This document shows, piece after piece, positions 43,147 through 54,989 of a stretch of 64,000 bases of DNA. How positions within the stretch are numbered: position 1 is the stretch's first letter; every line of letters starts with the position of its first letter. Below the pieces are notes generated by a model, which was given only the letters and a program-made list of their open reading frames with translations, made no database searches and was not told where the DNA came from. The position numbers and the translations under genes were made by a program. Source of the stretch: Anthoceros angustus (taxonomy: Eukaryota; Streptophyta; Anthocerotopsida; Anthocerotales; Anthocerotaceae); contig VJWM01000119.1 in NCBI GenBank assembly GCA_010909165.1, positions 788,890 through 852,889 of the forward strand, given 5' to 3'.

Positions 43147-44990
43147 TGTTTACAATTATGAAAAATTCATTTCTTTTCCAACTTGTCTGATTTTTTTTAC
43201 ATGTTATAGTCATGTCTATTTTTATCTAGGATTAAAATTTAATAAAGAATGGTATATTAAAATATGCTTTAAAAATTCAACTTGTTTAAGGACAATGTCC
43301 CCACATAGCTGGCCTTTTGCCGCTTCATTTCACGAACTCGTGGCCCAGGAACGGGCCCGCCAACGCGCTGCCTTCGAAATGCTCCGAGTTTAATAATCAA
43401 CATAGAATATCATTTACAGGGTGCAGGCGGGACTGGAGTACGTGCATACCGCTTTTGTGCTGGCAAATGACCTAGGTACTGTAGAGCTCAACTTGAACTC
43501 TGTAGGCTAGGCCGGTAATCGTGACAAGCTCCGTGGAGCTCAACTTGAACTCAGGCTATGCTGGTAATCGTGACAAGCTCCTGTGGCTACATGTGGAGGA
43601 CGTGGTGGAAGGAGCGGATCAGTTGACGGCGCCAAGTTGCAAGTAGGTCCGCCGCTACCGGGTTGGTGGATAGTGCGGGGCGGTGTCCGCTTCAAATACG
43701 GTGGATAGTGCCGTGGCGTTGGAGGTGGTGTCAAAACCCTTGGTCGCTTTTGGGATTGCATATGGCTCGGCCACCTTCCCAACAACGGAGTCGATGGGCA
43801 CCAAACGTCCACAACGGCAGCGGAAGCACTAACAACAAGGTGCTTCACGTGAAGTCGTGTCCGTGGTGTGGGAAGAAGAAGGCGTGGATACATCCCGGAG
43901 GTGGACAGAGTGATGTTAAACGAGGAGTCACGCCCCTCCAGCCAAGGAGAGTAGGGGAGGATGCTCCTTCCGGGAGAGTTGAAGGAGAGGGCGCCAAAAC
44001 ATCAACAGCCGTGTAAGCATAGAGCGGCAGGCTCTTGCAGCCAATTGTATTAGGGAATGCTCGCGTGAACAAGAAGTGGCTCGACACTAGCCAATCGCTT
44101 TTATGCCTCACGATACACGGCAGAAAGTCGAGAGACATCTTGGAGGTGTTTAGTCACCTACCACTTCTCAAGTTGTATAGGCTGGGCTACAAAGGATGCA
44201 AAAGAGATCCAACTAGGAGCATTGTTGTTGAAGAATGTGCGTGAGGCTTGCACAAACTTGAAGGCGATTCAAGTTGGAGACCATTTTGAGCAAGGAACAC
44301 CTGTCAACGTCATTTTATCTCAAGATCTCCAAGACAATCACCTTGTTGCTCGCTTTCACCACATTGGAGTCGGAGGCGGATCCATCGAGCCCTAAGCACA
44401 AGGCGGGGAGGCATGCCTCGTGACGGATCTGTTGGGTGATGGAAGGAGATCAAGATCGACATCCTTTCGCCACATGTTAAGGCCACCATCGTCCACTTTT
44501 GGGAATCGCTTCCGTCCTTCATCCAACACAAAAGATACCAAGCGGTTGCGAATAGCACGCGTTCATCAAACATATCACGCACTTTACGGACATATCACGG
44601 TATGTGTGGAATTGTCGACTTCTGAGTTTGAAGTGTTGATTGTATTGTTCTTCTCAAGGACGTAATGTGGAAGTTTGGCTTGCTAGGTTTGATTTGTGTC
44701 TAGGTTGTTGATCGAAGGGCGTGTCTTGGGTCCTTCTAACGCTTGTGTTTCCTTCCTCATACAACCGTAGGGTGTCTTCCTATTGGGCAACTAAGTGGTG
44801 ACACCTCTTGTAACAGACATTTGGGCCGGTGTGTTACATGTTTGTCTTTGTTCGTCGGTGGGACCCAAGCTTGCATGTTTGACCCCAATGTCCTATGCTC
44901 ACATATGATCTGCGACTCCATGTGGCCTCCATTGTGGGTTTGGTGTTGCTTTTACCAGGGGTTTCTTAGGCTGATTGGTGTTCTTCTCGT
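43147..44990. other. no firm gene; scattered plus-strand frames
   Basis: Plus-strand frames at 43663-44016 and 44035-44244 and a minus-strand frame at 43540-43893 have no recognised motif. They probably belong to the transposon remnant whose clearer part is at 44994-45275. Confidence 0.3.
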
Positions 44991-44993
44991 GAC

Positions 44994-45275
44994 ATGTGCG
45001 ACGAGTTCTACCTTCGCTCGCCAAGAACACCCGGAAATACAAGTTGGGCAAAGTCATTCGAGAAGTTGAAGCCGTTCTTTGTTAAGAGCTTGCAAGAGCG
45101 CAATCCGTCATTTACTATGTGGAAATGGCGCTCCTTAAAGATGCCTTCAATAACCTCCGGCACAGCCTGTGGTTCACCCCGCGTGTCATTGTTCCTGCCT
45201 CGGTGTGCTCATCCTTTTGGCTCAAGAGCTTCCTGTAACGCCTCCACTTGTTTGGCTTCACCAGACACTATGTGA
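44994..45275 (+). pseudogene. transposon protein remnant
   Basis: The plus strand reads FEKLKPFFVKSLQERN then, one frame over, YVEMALLKDAFNNLR. This resembles the LKPFFV..L..RN(T)CCC.YH.E....ALN.MR segment recurrent in transposon-encoded plant proteins I have seen. I cannot name the family with certainty. Frameshifts and stops show that it is dead. Confidence 0.4.
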
Positions 45276-45344
45276 GGCGTGTTCTTTGTGCAAAGGTGAG
45301 GATCTTGCCCGGCATTCCCCGCATGCTTACAGAATACGCGATGG

Positions 45345-45690
45345 TGAGCTTCAATATTTGTTTTAAATTTTTTTTATTAAAATAAATCAAACATCGAAAG
45401 GAGAAACCTTTAACATGCGTTTTGATTTCCCTAGGTGTTTTCCACGAAGGAGGAAGATGGTGAGCTTCAACATTTGTTTTTATTTTTTTTATTATTAAAA
45501 TAAATCAAACATCGAAAGGAGAAACCTTTAACATGCGTTTTGATTTCCCTAGGTGTTTTCCACATCGTAAAATTGCGCGGGCTCCTAGATGTTTTAATTT
45601 AGTATTATGAAAATAATCAAACATTGAAGGAGAACCATTTAACATGGGTTTTGATTCCCCTATGTGTTTTCCACATAGTAACATCGAGCT
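45345..45690. repeat. three tandem units of about 115 bp
   Basis: Each contains AATCAAACATCGAAAGGAGA, then ACCTTTAACATGCGTTTTGA and CCCTAGGTGTTTTCCAC. The third unit is diverged (AACATTGAAGGAGAACC). Confidence 0.9.
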
Positions 45691-45699
45691 CCTATGATG

Positions 45700-45985
45700 A
45701 GTGATACCCTAATCAAACTAATCTTTGCTTATCGATACCTTACTAGTTTGATTCCCGAATCACCAATAGAACGTCATCACAGGCTTAGATGACTAGTTAC
45801 TGATACCTAATCAAACTAATCTTTGCTTATCGATACCTTACTAGTCTTGTGCATGAATCACCAATAGGAATGTCATCGCTGCCTAGATGACTAGTTCTGA
45901 TACCCTAATCAAACTAATCTTTGCTTACCGTTACCTTACTAGTCTTGTGTCATTGAACCAATAGGAACGCCATCGGATTCTACGA
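45700..45985. repeat. three tandem units of about 98 bp
   Basis: GATACCCTAATCAAACTAAT, then CTTTGCTTATCGATACCTTA and CACCAATAGGAATGTCATCG recur at about 45703, 45800 and 45899. Confidence 0.9.
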
Positions 45986-46456
45986 TTCGTTCTCAAGAGC
46001 ATCGCAATTTAGTTCAATAAATTACTCATCCAACTAGGTTAGAGAGAATTTGCAATGTTTTTAGTTTGTTTGAGGTTCACCTATTGAGCTATCAATATGA
46101 ACTATAGCTACATATAAACTCAAATCTCCAATTCTACAACTTGACCTCAAGAGTGATGTTGTTATATTGTACAACATAAGATTGATCCTTGTGGTCCCAA
46201 ATTCACAATGTCCGCTTACTATGGCGATGCATCCCATATGGAACCATACAAATAAATAGGTTGGCTTGGATAGGTATCATTGATTGATAATTGTTGTTCT
46301 CTTGTCAATAATATAATAGTATCGCCCACAAGCCATCAGTAAAAAGCTAAATATTAGCAACAAATACTTATCCCCACAATTTAAAGAAGAAGCAAATATA
46401 GTACTTCGTATTTGTTCGTATAAGATATGGTATAAGTATGCCAACTTTGAGAACAA
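45986..46456. other. AT-rich spacer with no gene
   Basis: No frame of interest. It lies downstream of the XTH remnants on their strand. Confidence 0.4.
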
Positions 46457-46698
46457 TCAAATTAGGTGGGTCCGACTTATGTGTGGATTAGAGATGCCAT
46501 TGACAAAAATTGGTTTGGACAAAAGTTTTTTATTTCCAACCCATTCAAAGTCAATCTCATCTTGATGAGTGTCACCTTCTTGAGAAGAAACATAAAAGCT
46601 CGTTACCAAACCGATTGGTATTACCAGTGCACATTTCATATTACTTGAAAATGTACGAGTAAACGATGACGAGATTGAAAACGCTACCACAACTTGCG
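46457..46698 (-). pseudogene. XTH (GH16) fragment with intact catalytic motif
   Basis: The minus strand reads GLVTSFYVSSQEGDTHQDEI then DFEWVG. This contains the GH16 active-site E-I-D-F-E arrangement of xyloglucan endotransglucosylase/hydrolases (usual form DEIDFEFLG), preceded by the typical SAG-like lead and FY.SS. Enzymes of the family cut and rejoin xyloglucan in the cell wall. Only about 75 residues of homology are present, with no signal peptide, no downstream W/C-rich region, and a frame that ends at once. It sits directly downstream of a second XTH-like fragment on the same strand. Confidence 0.75.
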
Positions 46699-47460
46699 TC
46701 AAGTCGATCCATAAATTGGTAGATGTATCCACCACATGGTCGCTACAATAGTTAGAATAAGCGGATCCAATGAATTTGTTTGCCCATATTGTGGAGGAGG
46801 ACTCCATGCTCCCTCGGATAAGGGAGATACTATTGATATAGAACTAAAGTTCGTATAAAATGGAGCCTTATTCCAATCAACTCCATTCTTCTCCGTGTTT
46901 GAATCATCTTGAATGGAACCATAGATACTTCTAGGTTTAGTAGGATATGTTTGTGTTTCACTATATAAGATGGAGCGAATTACCATATCATCTACTAGCC
47001 ATCTGTAACAAATGCAACATGACACAACTTTAATTATTAACAAAATTATTTTTAACAAATAATAATATTCAATTACTTGGTGTAAAGAATATGAATCTTA
47101 CACTATAGAATGACTGTCCCATTTGATGGCATACTTGTGAGAAGAGGATGTGGTATCAAACCACGCCACTATAACTTCTTCATTACTTGTCTTGGAACTT
47201 CCAGATAATAGCGGGTTACAAGGAATTGGATAATCCCCAAGGAAAGCAAAACTAATACCATCGATACGGTCCTCGGAAGGAGCAATCTGCAATTCAATGT
47301 ACCAAAAATGAAACAAGGGGCCTATGATATCGATCTTATTTTGAGTGAGGAGTTTACGAAAACCTACCAAGAATTCATGGACAGTAGCATTTGAAGGCGC
47401 TTGGATGACGCTGAACACACACGGAAGAAAAGGTGTCGTTGGAATGGAACTTGCCACCTA
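46699..47460 (-). pseudogene. XTH-like fragment, two exons, catalytic motif degraded
   Basis: Exon 1 (about 47460-47102) reads APSEDRIDGISFAFLGDYP, where DEIDFEFLG is expected, so the catalytic acids are lost. VAWFDTTSSSHKYAIKWDS follows (family FDPT..FH.YSI.W). The donor GT at 47101 and acceptor AG at 47003 bound a 99-nt intron, and splicing gives an open SIVWLVDDMVIRSI (family: vDd.PIR). Exon 2 continues YPTKPRSIYGSIQDDSN, then NGVDWNKAPFYTNF, as in XTH, and stops at 46699. An acceptor TTGTCTTGTAG at about 47461 suggests one more upstream exon. It is not active as an enzyme. Confidence 0.7.
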
Positions 47461-48774
47461 CAAGACAAAACATATCCATCGAGAATTCGGTGACATTTAG
47501 TAAAATAGAAGGCTTTAGTGTGCATCAATCTTGGGATGAATTCCAAGTTCACCGCAATCATGATCGAGATGGATAGATATAGAGCCGTCGGTGGATATAT
47601 CTACGTGAGTGGGCAGAATCCACAACCACATTATGCAACGGCTCCTCTAGTGGTAGGTTGGCGAAGGTGTATCCAATAAATCCTTGAAGTTCTGGCTTCA
47701 AGGCGGTCACTCATCGGCAAGTGGTGTGGGTGGCCCTATCCCTTCTCCCGGATCTTTGGGCTGTCCGTAATATGCTTGGGCTGTAGGGATGCCATCCAAG
47801 ACGCGCACGATCCACACAAAAGATCGCCAACACCATCGGCGATGCACTTATGTGCAGCTGTTTATGTGAAGATGCATGTTCGATCTGCATCTTCGCTAGA
47901 TGCAACAATCATCACCGAGAGATTAGTGCAAGAAGTCGTATACATATGTGGACTAGTAAACTTGTTAGTTTCATTATGATACAATATGCTTAATTTATCT
48001 TTCATTATGCACTTCTCTACACACAGATGCCAATCGGATGCGCACTTTTCTACTCACCGTGATGCCAATCTTTGTGCTTCTCTACTCACATATCATGCCG
48101 ATCTTCTCCGTAGTGCTCCTACTTTAGAGGTCTGTTGACTCTACTAATTATCGAATGGGAGTATACATATATAGCCTTTAGACTACACATATTCTCAAAA
48201 ACATGAACTTAGTCTCGATAACCTCACACATTGACCCTAACCTCAAAGATTATGCACATCTCACTATATCTTGACGTAATTGGATCCTCAATATGCCTCA
48301 TGCACTTCATTTTGCAAGTCATAGTAAAATACTTGATATATCCACACCAAGAGTTAATTATACGTAATTGAGTACACACCTTAGTAGTCTAGGTATACCA
48401 CGAACTACATATGACTTGTAACCAAGCTAGCTATTATAATTCTATTTCTCCATGACAATATCTTTCATGGTACCCATAATACCAATATTGTAACTAAGCT
48501 CACTATTATAATTCTACTCCTCCTTAATAATTTTTTTAACAGCTGGCTATTGTAATTCTATTCCTCCATGACAATGTTTTTCATGGTACCCATAGTACTG
48601 ATATACTAGGCGGACATAAGAGACACGCCTATATACATATTAAACTCCTAATCAATGAACCAACCACAACTTTTACACATTTGTATGCACATATAACATT
48701 GTTTAGAGCTGTACCAATCTTTCCTGTAAAGAAGTATTTCGGTTTGGAAGTCTACTCTTCCGTCGCTTTTCTTC
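47461..48774. other. no gene recognised; short AT-rich repeats at 48.0-48.6 kb
   Basis: The TTCTCTACTCAC/GATGCCAATC words repeat three times at 48008-48110, and a roughly 115-bp unit with CTATTATAATTCTAYTYCTC and CATGGTACCCATA recurs at 48420-48600. The 5' part (47461-47980) may hold decayed upstream XTH exons. Confidence 0.4.
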
Positions 48775-49312
48775 CGAACGAGTCCGACTTCCTCGTAAGA
48801 TTCTAGTGGACACCAATAGCTTTCCAATAGCATGTTGCGAATCTACATACATATGTATATGCGATTTTGGGATATGAGTGCAAAGTGCACATGGGAAAGG
48901 GCATTGTATATATATGTGGAGGAGATGGACACGAGAGCGTACTACAGCATACGATATCCTACATTGGATGTGAATGCAAGCGCATATGGGAGAAAAATAA
49001 TTGGTTTTATTAAAGAAAGAGAATAGATTAGGGTCATCCATCTATGAAAGGACATCAAAGGAAGATCGCAAGGATTGCTATAGATAGGAGCAATCAAACT
49101 CAAGTGGGATGAAGAGGTGGCTTGCATGCATTGCCCTATGCTTAGTGACCTTGAAAGCCATCCGTTAGCTATTGCTAACCATGTTTCATTAACACTAATC
49201 AATACTTAATTAATATAGCGCTTTAGATTAATTAATAATTACTTAAAGACAAGTCATTAAATTAATTAATGCTAATCAAACACTAAACCCAAGTGCAGAG
49301 TAGTGTCACCTA
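48775..49312 (+). repeat. left arm of an inverted repeat (pairs with 62345-62915)
   Basis: ATTGCCCTATGCTTAGTGAC, TATTGCTAACCATGTTTCAT, and CACTAAACCCAAGTG...TATGACATC are all present in reverse complement at 62.34-62.55 kb. The match then runs outward through the TATGCGATTTTGG/TTCGCAACATGCTATTGG region. The arms enclose the nested transposon stack. Confidence 0.85.
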
Positions 49313-49531
49313 TGACATCCCGCTTCGATATGGGGTATGAGTGTTTGTGGGCGTGCTCACGTGCCTCATGAGGATGTCGCAGTCGCAATCACCGCATCGT
49401 CTGCCAAGCCAGCTATTTGATTCTCGCAGCCTAGTGCGGATTCCAAGTTCTTAAATGCAAGGGACACTTCAACATGCGAGACCGCCTCAGTGGCGTGGCC
49501 ATAGGGGTGGCGATTCCGTGATCGCCCATGT

Positions 49532-49770
49532 TTGAGTGCGTGTGGAGCTAGATTTTGCGAGCATGTCCCGGACGTGATGGCCACCATGCCCGCTTCCATC
49601 TTCACCGAATCGCCGCCAGCCGCTCAACGACCATATGTCTTTTCATATGAGAGTCGTGGCGCAGGGCCGGCATATCTCATGCCCGATAACGAGGGCAAGG
49701 TGGTGGGTGTCGATATGCGACAAACGCCTGCGGTTTGGAGGTGGCTTCCTCCTACCCGTACACGCATTGT
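49532..49770 (+). pseudogene. C-terminal scrap of the F-box/Kelch family
   Basis: It reads DVMATMPASIFTES and later VVGVDMRQTPAVWRWLPP, matching the AVDAMPASIAAEF and ILAVDLGHTPAVWRWLP parts of the F-box genes at 17.8-19.2 and 24.2-25.6 kb with a large internal deletion. Confidence 0.8.
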
Positions 49771-50169
49771 GAGCACCAGAGTCGCTCGGATCCGGTCGGA
49801 TTTCGCCACCGGAAGCAACAAAGAAGGATAAATAATTAGAACAACGAACATGCCTAGTCTATTAGCTATTGAGAGACTCCTCTAAACTATTTGCATCCTT
49901 CCGCTCAACATTGGTCTATGCTTCAATCATCGCAACAATCGCCTTGTGTAGCGCTAGCTACAATTAAAATATTAAATTAAGCTTTCCAAGAGCAGTAATC
50001 GAACATCATTTCTTTCCTTCCATTTGCGCAACAGAACATCACACCAACGAACGCTCACGTTAACGCTTGGTGGTCCGATCATCGCAAAGAGAGAAATGAG
50101 AACGAAACATTTTTTTCATGATAAAGGCATTCACTCCATGCTCCTCAAATTCCAAACATCGATCATCAC
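49771..50169. other. no recognisable gene
   Basis: A spacer between the F-box scrap and the gypsy integrase end. No motif is seen. Confidence 0.35.
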
Positions 50170-50179
50170 GACCGCGGAA

Positions 50180-50811
50180 TCACGTGGTACCATGTCGCAC
50201 CATGTCTTCGAAACCAACTTGCAAATCATCATCTTCGATATGGCGATCGAAAGCGAGCAACCGCAAGATGAGTTCCGAGCCCACTTTTTCCGATCGTGAG
50301 TGCAAGGGCTTTGAAATATGCAGGCAGCTGGTAGATTCTATTGTCGTCGGAGCGGTGGAAGGATGAAGTGCATCGTCAATGTGAGCATACTCGAGCTTAG
50401 AGTCAGCAAAGAATGGTCGCAGGATCAAAAACATGGTTCTAGTGTTCGAAGACGGGGTGAATTAGATTCGGAGGAAGGGCAAGCTCATAGGCCATAGGGC
50501 CAATGCAACGGAGGATACTAAGGACCAACCAAACGAGGGAAATCTTACGAATCCCGTGAAGGGATAAATTCGGCAAGATAACACATAGGTACCAACCGCA
50601 AATTCTGAGGACGACGATGATTGTGATTGGGCTTTTGGGTTCCATGGGCAAACCGACGAGCCTCTGCAGAATTTGGACACGTTGGGTGAGAAAATCGATA
50701 CAGCAGGGACACAAGCAGAGGCAAGAAGCGTAAAGCAACGCATGGGGTGAAAACCTTTGTTGAACAAGAATGGAGTAACTCGGGTTGAGGCGTTAGGGGC
50801 GTTGTTGTAGT
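50180..50811 (-). pseudogene. gypsy integrase C-terminal part (downstream half of a split gene)
   Basis: The minus strand starts YNNAPNASTRVTPFLFNKGF (family Y/W-N-S...S.g.sPF....G..P), immediately left of the CACTA insertion. It ends IGPMAYELALPPNLIHPVF then LRPFF, the usual IGP....Y.L.LP....HPVFH tail of gypsy pol. Several frameshifts occur. The upstream half is at 61744-62335. Confidence 0.8.
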
Positions 50812-50814
50812 AAA
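50812..50814. repeat. 3-bp target-site duplication (aaa), left copy
   Basis: AAA immediately precedes CACTACTAGG; the matching AAA is at 61741-61743. Confidence 0.75.
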
Positions 50815-51260
50815 CACTACTAGGAAAAAGTATACTTTTACTAATTACGCTTTACAATAGGGTGCATTTTACCACGATCGCCCATTTTACTACGCCAATT
50901 GAAGGCACCGCTTCAAGTCCATGTATTATTTTCAAGTATAGCCCTGAATTTACTAAACCTCATTCCAACTTTACTACAGGGCTTGTTTTGCCAAAGGCGC
51001 AACAGCTGACGTGGCAAAACAAAATGGATTTTACTATGGGGCACTTGTTACTTACAACAGAGCTTATGGACGTTACAACGATGGCATGTTTGTTTACTAC
51101 GGGCCATCAATTTACTACAAGACTTTCTCCATTACAACGGGTTCTTTTACAACATGCCTATGGTATTTTACAACATCCCATAGTTTACTACACACCTGTA
51201 GGGTTTTCAACAAGACCCTTTACGACTAGACACCGTCGTTTACAACAGACTAATTTAGAA
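50815..51260. repeat. left terminus and subterminal repeats of the CACTA element
   Basis: After the 15-bp terminal repeat the words TTTACTAC, TTTACTAT, TTACAAC recur about 15 times in both orientations. Confidence 0.85.
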
Positions 51261-53022
51261 TGGGTTTTGATGATAACCCACATCTTTTACCCTAAAAGAA
51301 AAAGTAGAGGTAACCGGTGTACATACACGGCTAGGCCGACCCTAAACGAGAACAAGCGGGACATGCTGAAAAATCCTCCATATGCATCCACATCCCTATG
51401 CATCCATATTTTCTTCAAAGACAACGCTTTTCCACGGCGTGGTCCCGACAACCACTTTATTGTCATACAAAAGTTTGAATTAGTTTGGGTGACACAAGGG
51501 TAAAGGGATCATCTTGAACTCGTAGAAGGATAACAAGATCTAGGGTTCACTATGTGCATTTAATTGTCCTTCTTCAATCCCTTGTCGTGATCATTTGCAT
51601 CCTCATAAACTAGTTTGAACCACTTAACCTTTAAAAATTAGCGTTGATGACAACCCAAAGTCAACCTTTAAAATTTTCTGCACTATTCCCACATATGGCC
51701 GAGGAGAAGTGTGGCCGAGGATTAGGGTTTGGGTCAAATTAACCTTGGCCTTCAAAATCGAGTTGAATATGTCGGATGAGGGTTAGGGTTTGGTTAAAGT
51801 AACCTTGGGCTTCGGATTCGCATGGAATATGCTAGCTTGAGGTCTAGGGTTCGGGTAAAGTCCTATTATCACCGATATCCAAGGAAGAAGAAGGCTATAA
51901 ATGCAATGATAATGTGCTAATTCACCAAGCCATATCCAGGGTTTGAGCTCCATTCCCACCAGAGCAAAAACATCATGCAAAAACACGCACTGGCGAGTGC
52001 TGCGAAATTCCTGCTCAACCTAATGGCGGGAAGTCCTGACTATGAGTCATTTCCGCCGGCGTTTCACACCGCGGTCAAGGGAGAGACGCTGTACAAGTGT
52101 ATGGAAAACCCTTCGTCTCGTATCATGACTCAGAGAGGCAAGCCCGCACCAGAATCGCTGACGCCAGCCATGGCCGCCACGCTAAACCCTGGAGATGGAG
52201 ATGGAGGCAGCTAGTCGTCGAAGTCGCGCCAAGGAGAGTGCCTGCAGCTATCTTAGAAACTCAAGTGCTTTCGTTGTTCCAGCCAGATTTGGGCTCAAGG
52301 GTTGCAAGGATTGATGTTTCTGTGTCCCGCTGCAGTGCCAGGTGCGACTTACCGACTCCAAGCTGCCTGGTGCAGGCAGCCCATCAACAAAGTCGTTCCC
52401 ACGACTCCTAGAAACCTGCACGTGAGCAGATTTCATGTCACTTCGACGACTAACTGCGAGATCTGAGTGCGTCTGGGCTTAGAGCAGGTGGCTACGCACC
52501 CACAGCAAGGCACCACCTCCCCGCCTCACTAGCCGCAGCAGCGTTGCAGCCACAGCAACGCTGATCCAACAAGTTTGGGGTTTCCAACCTTCCAGGGGTC
52601 ATAGCGCCCGCGTTACAGGTCGGTTGCCGTTGATTCTTATACCAAACTGCTCGCCTTGATGAGGCGAGTCTAATGGTATACTGTGTGTCCAATTTGGAGC
52701 CCTATCCAGGGACTGATTGCGTTTGAAAGTTTCGAACAGCAGGGTTTTGCTCTTGCTGCATTTGCTTTGATTTTCAATCGGCATCGCGAGTGAGCGAGGC
52801 CGTGTGCTACAAGCTTTGCATGTGAGCTGGAGTTTTGCTGTGCTGTGTTTCTCAATCCTAGGGCAGACATAGGGGACCGTGGGTGCTGCCGCATGATCAA
52901 AGCAGTTGAACTTTCTATTTTGTGCTAGGGAGGAGGGTGCCATGAAGAGGGTGAAGGATACAGGTAGCAATACCTACACATGCTTTGGCCATGGGGGCAG
53001 CGTGGTTTTCTGGATAGGATTA
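51261..53022. other. left interior of the CACTA element, no recognised domain
   Basis: Frames such as 51975-52214 (79 aa) show no known motif. AT-rich at first, then moderately GC-rich. It may be decayed passenger DNA. Confidence 0.35.
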
Positions 53023-54965
53023 CGTAAAAGCGATCTGTATTGGAAACTCCACATTGGATTGTGTCTTTGAGTGATTTTTGTTTTTTTGTTAAGTTTGGTG
53101 TCAAGAAGAGCTAGGTTATGAGTAGGAAGGATATTTATAGTAGAAAGTGTCCTTGGCCTATGAGTTTTGGGTTGTTTCCTGGGTTAATAATAATGGTCCT
53201 TGGACTATGAACCTTGGCTTGGCCTTTGGTCTTGGAATATTTAATAAAAGGCCTATATATGGGGGCGGGGTCCCCATATTTGGCAGTCCATAGGCTAGAG
53301 GTCAACCAACAGTAGTTGGTGTGTGTGGTGGCCCATGGGGTGTCACGGGGACTATGTTTTGACGGTTGGCGGCGGGAGGTGTCGTGGAAGGAAGGGCGGC
53401 GGAAGGGGTAGTCGCGGAAGCCGGCCCGTAGGCGATTTGAAATATAACCCTAAGGAACTTGAAAGCAGGCATGCGTGGTAGCTCAGATTCTGACAGCACG
53501 AGCTCGGCCACATGAAGGGCACCACAGTGGCGGCGGGCTCGATTCTGGAAGGAAGAAACCACAGGGGGGCCAAGTTGGAGATTAAAGGCGAGTTATCCAG
53601 TGATTGTGGTAGGTGAGGGTTTTGCGAGCATGGAAGGTTGTGAAATTTGCCAATGGCCAAATATGGACCATTGGAGGTCCAGGTGGAGGATTGGTGAGGA
53701 GGCGGGACTTGGGATCATGGAAAAACAGTGGAGAGTTTATGGGAGGATTTTCGGATCACGAGGAAGGAGGACCCATAAATTCAGCAAAGGGCGAAGGGCG
53801 AGGCGACCAAATCGGAGGGTGCGGAGATAACATGGGCGGGAGTAGTGGCATCCTAGGAATAGAACTTTGGATAGGATGCCATCTTGGACCTAAGGCCGTC
53901 CATTGTAGGCGCCTCTTGGCGTTCGGCCGTTTTAGGACAGTCGGTGGCTATGACGCCCAGAATTGTATAAAGGCTTGGTTGTGCCTCACATCGGATAACT
54001 CTGGTTGAGATCCCCATGCTGTGGCTGGTTGGAGACGTCCAGGTTAGCGGAGGTGGTGTCGCGAGGGGCGCTCCTAGGGGTGGTCGAGCTTGCTCCCGCG
54101 GGAGGAGGGGTGATGAGCAATCTTCGACAAAGGAGGAGGAAACCAAGGGATTGGCGCGGGCGGGTCTGGAGCTTGCTCATGCCTTTGGCCTTGGGGTTCT
54201 TCTTTCCTTCACCCTTGTTCCGTTGTTGTGTTCGAAATTGAGAGAGAAGTGTTGAGTGGATGGTTGGAAGCTCAGGCGGGTGAGGGAGAGAGAGAGAGAG
54301 AGAAGATTGGGTGAAGGTGGTGAACCTTTGCAGCGATCACGAGGTGTAAGAGGAGTTGAGAAGGGAACTAATTGAGAGACTAACGGTGGAGATTTGTGTG
54401 GATCCAAAGAATCCAAACCGGTCTTTGTTGGTGGAAGTGTACAAGAGGAAAGCAGTTCCCTTGTAAAATTGTGTGAGTGTGGCGCCTTTGTGTGTGTGTG
54501 AGCGGTGAGGGATTTGTGGAACTTTGGTCCCTAGGAATCGGTGTGTGTGTGCATGAAGTGTGGAGTCAGAATAAAGTCGATCATGCCGATGGTAGGCCTT
54601 GCGTGGCGAGGATCCAGCGGCGTCTTGAAATAATCGCTAGGGTTTGGCGTGGGACCCACCTCGGTGGTCGAGCAACTACCGGTGGTGAGAGCCACCGCGG
54701 TGTGGAATAAGATTTCTTGATCGTGGAATAAGATTTGTGGTCGTGGAATAAGATTCGTGGTTGTGGAATAAGATCATGGTAGTTAGACAAGTCGAGGTAG
54801 TAGTAGTTGAGTAGATAGGTAAGAGGAGTAATAGCGTAAGTCGACTTAGGTGAAGGTCGATGGCGATAGAAGTTAGTCTCTTGGCACAAACCATTCCCTT
54901 GGGAGCGAATCCTAAGCCTAGCGACATTGAGGGTGAATGTGGACCTCACGGTGTCCCTAGACACA
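53023..54965 (+). repeat. 5' LTR of the nested retrotransposon (about 1.94 kb)
   Basis: Aligns along its length with 58520-60470. Shared words include GTATTGGAAACTCC, TTGTGTCTTTGAGTGATTTT, AATATTTAATAAAAGGCCTA, an (AG)n tract near 54290, GGTCCCTAGGAATCGGTGTG and CTCACGGTGTCCCTAGAC at the end. The start (CGTAAAAGCGATC) differs from TGTAAACGATC in the 3' LTR. Confidence 0.85.
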
Positions 54966-54989
54966 AATTCACACTCCACATTTTGGCCG

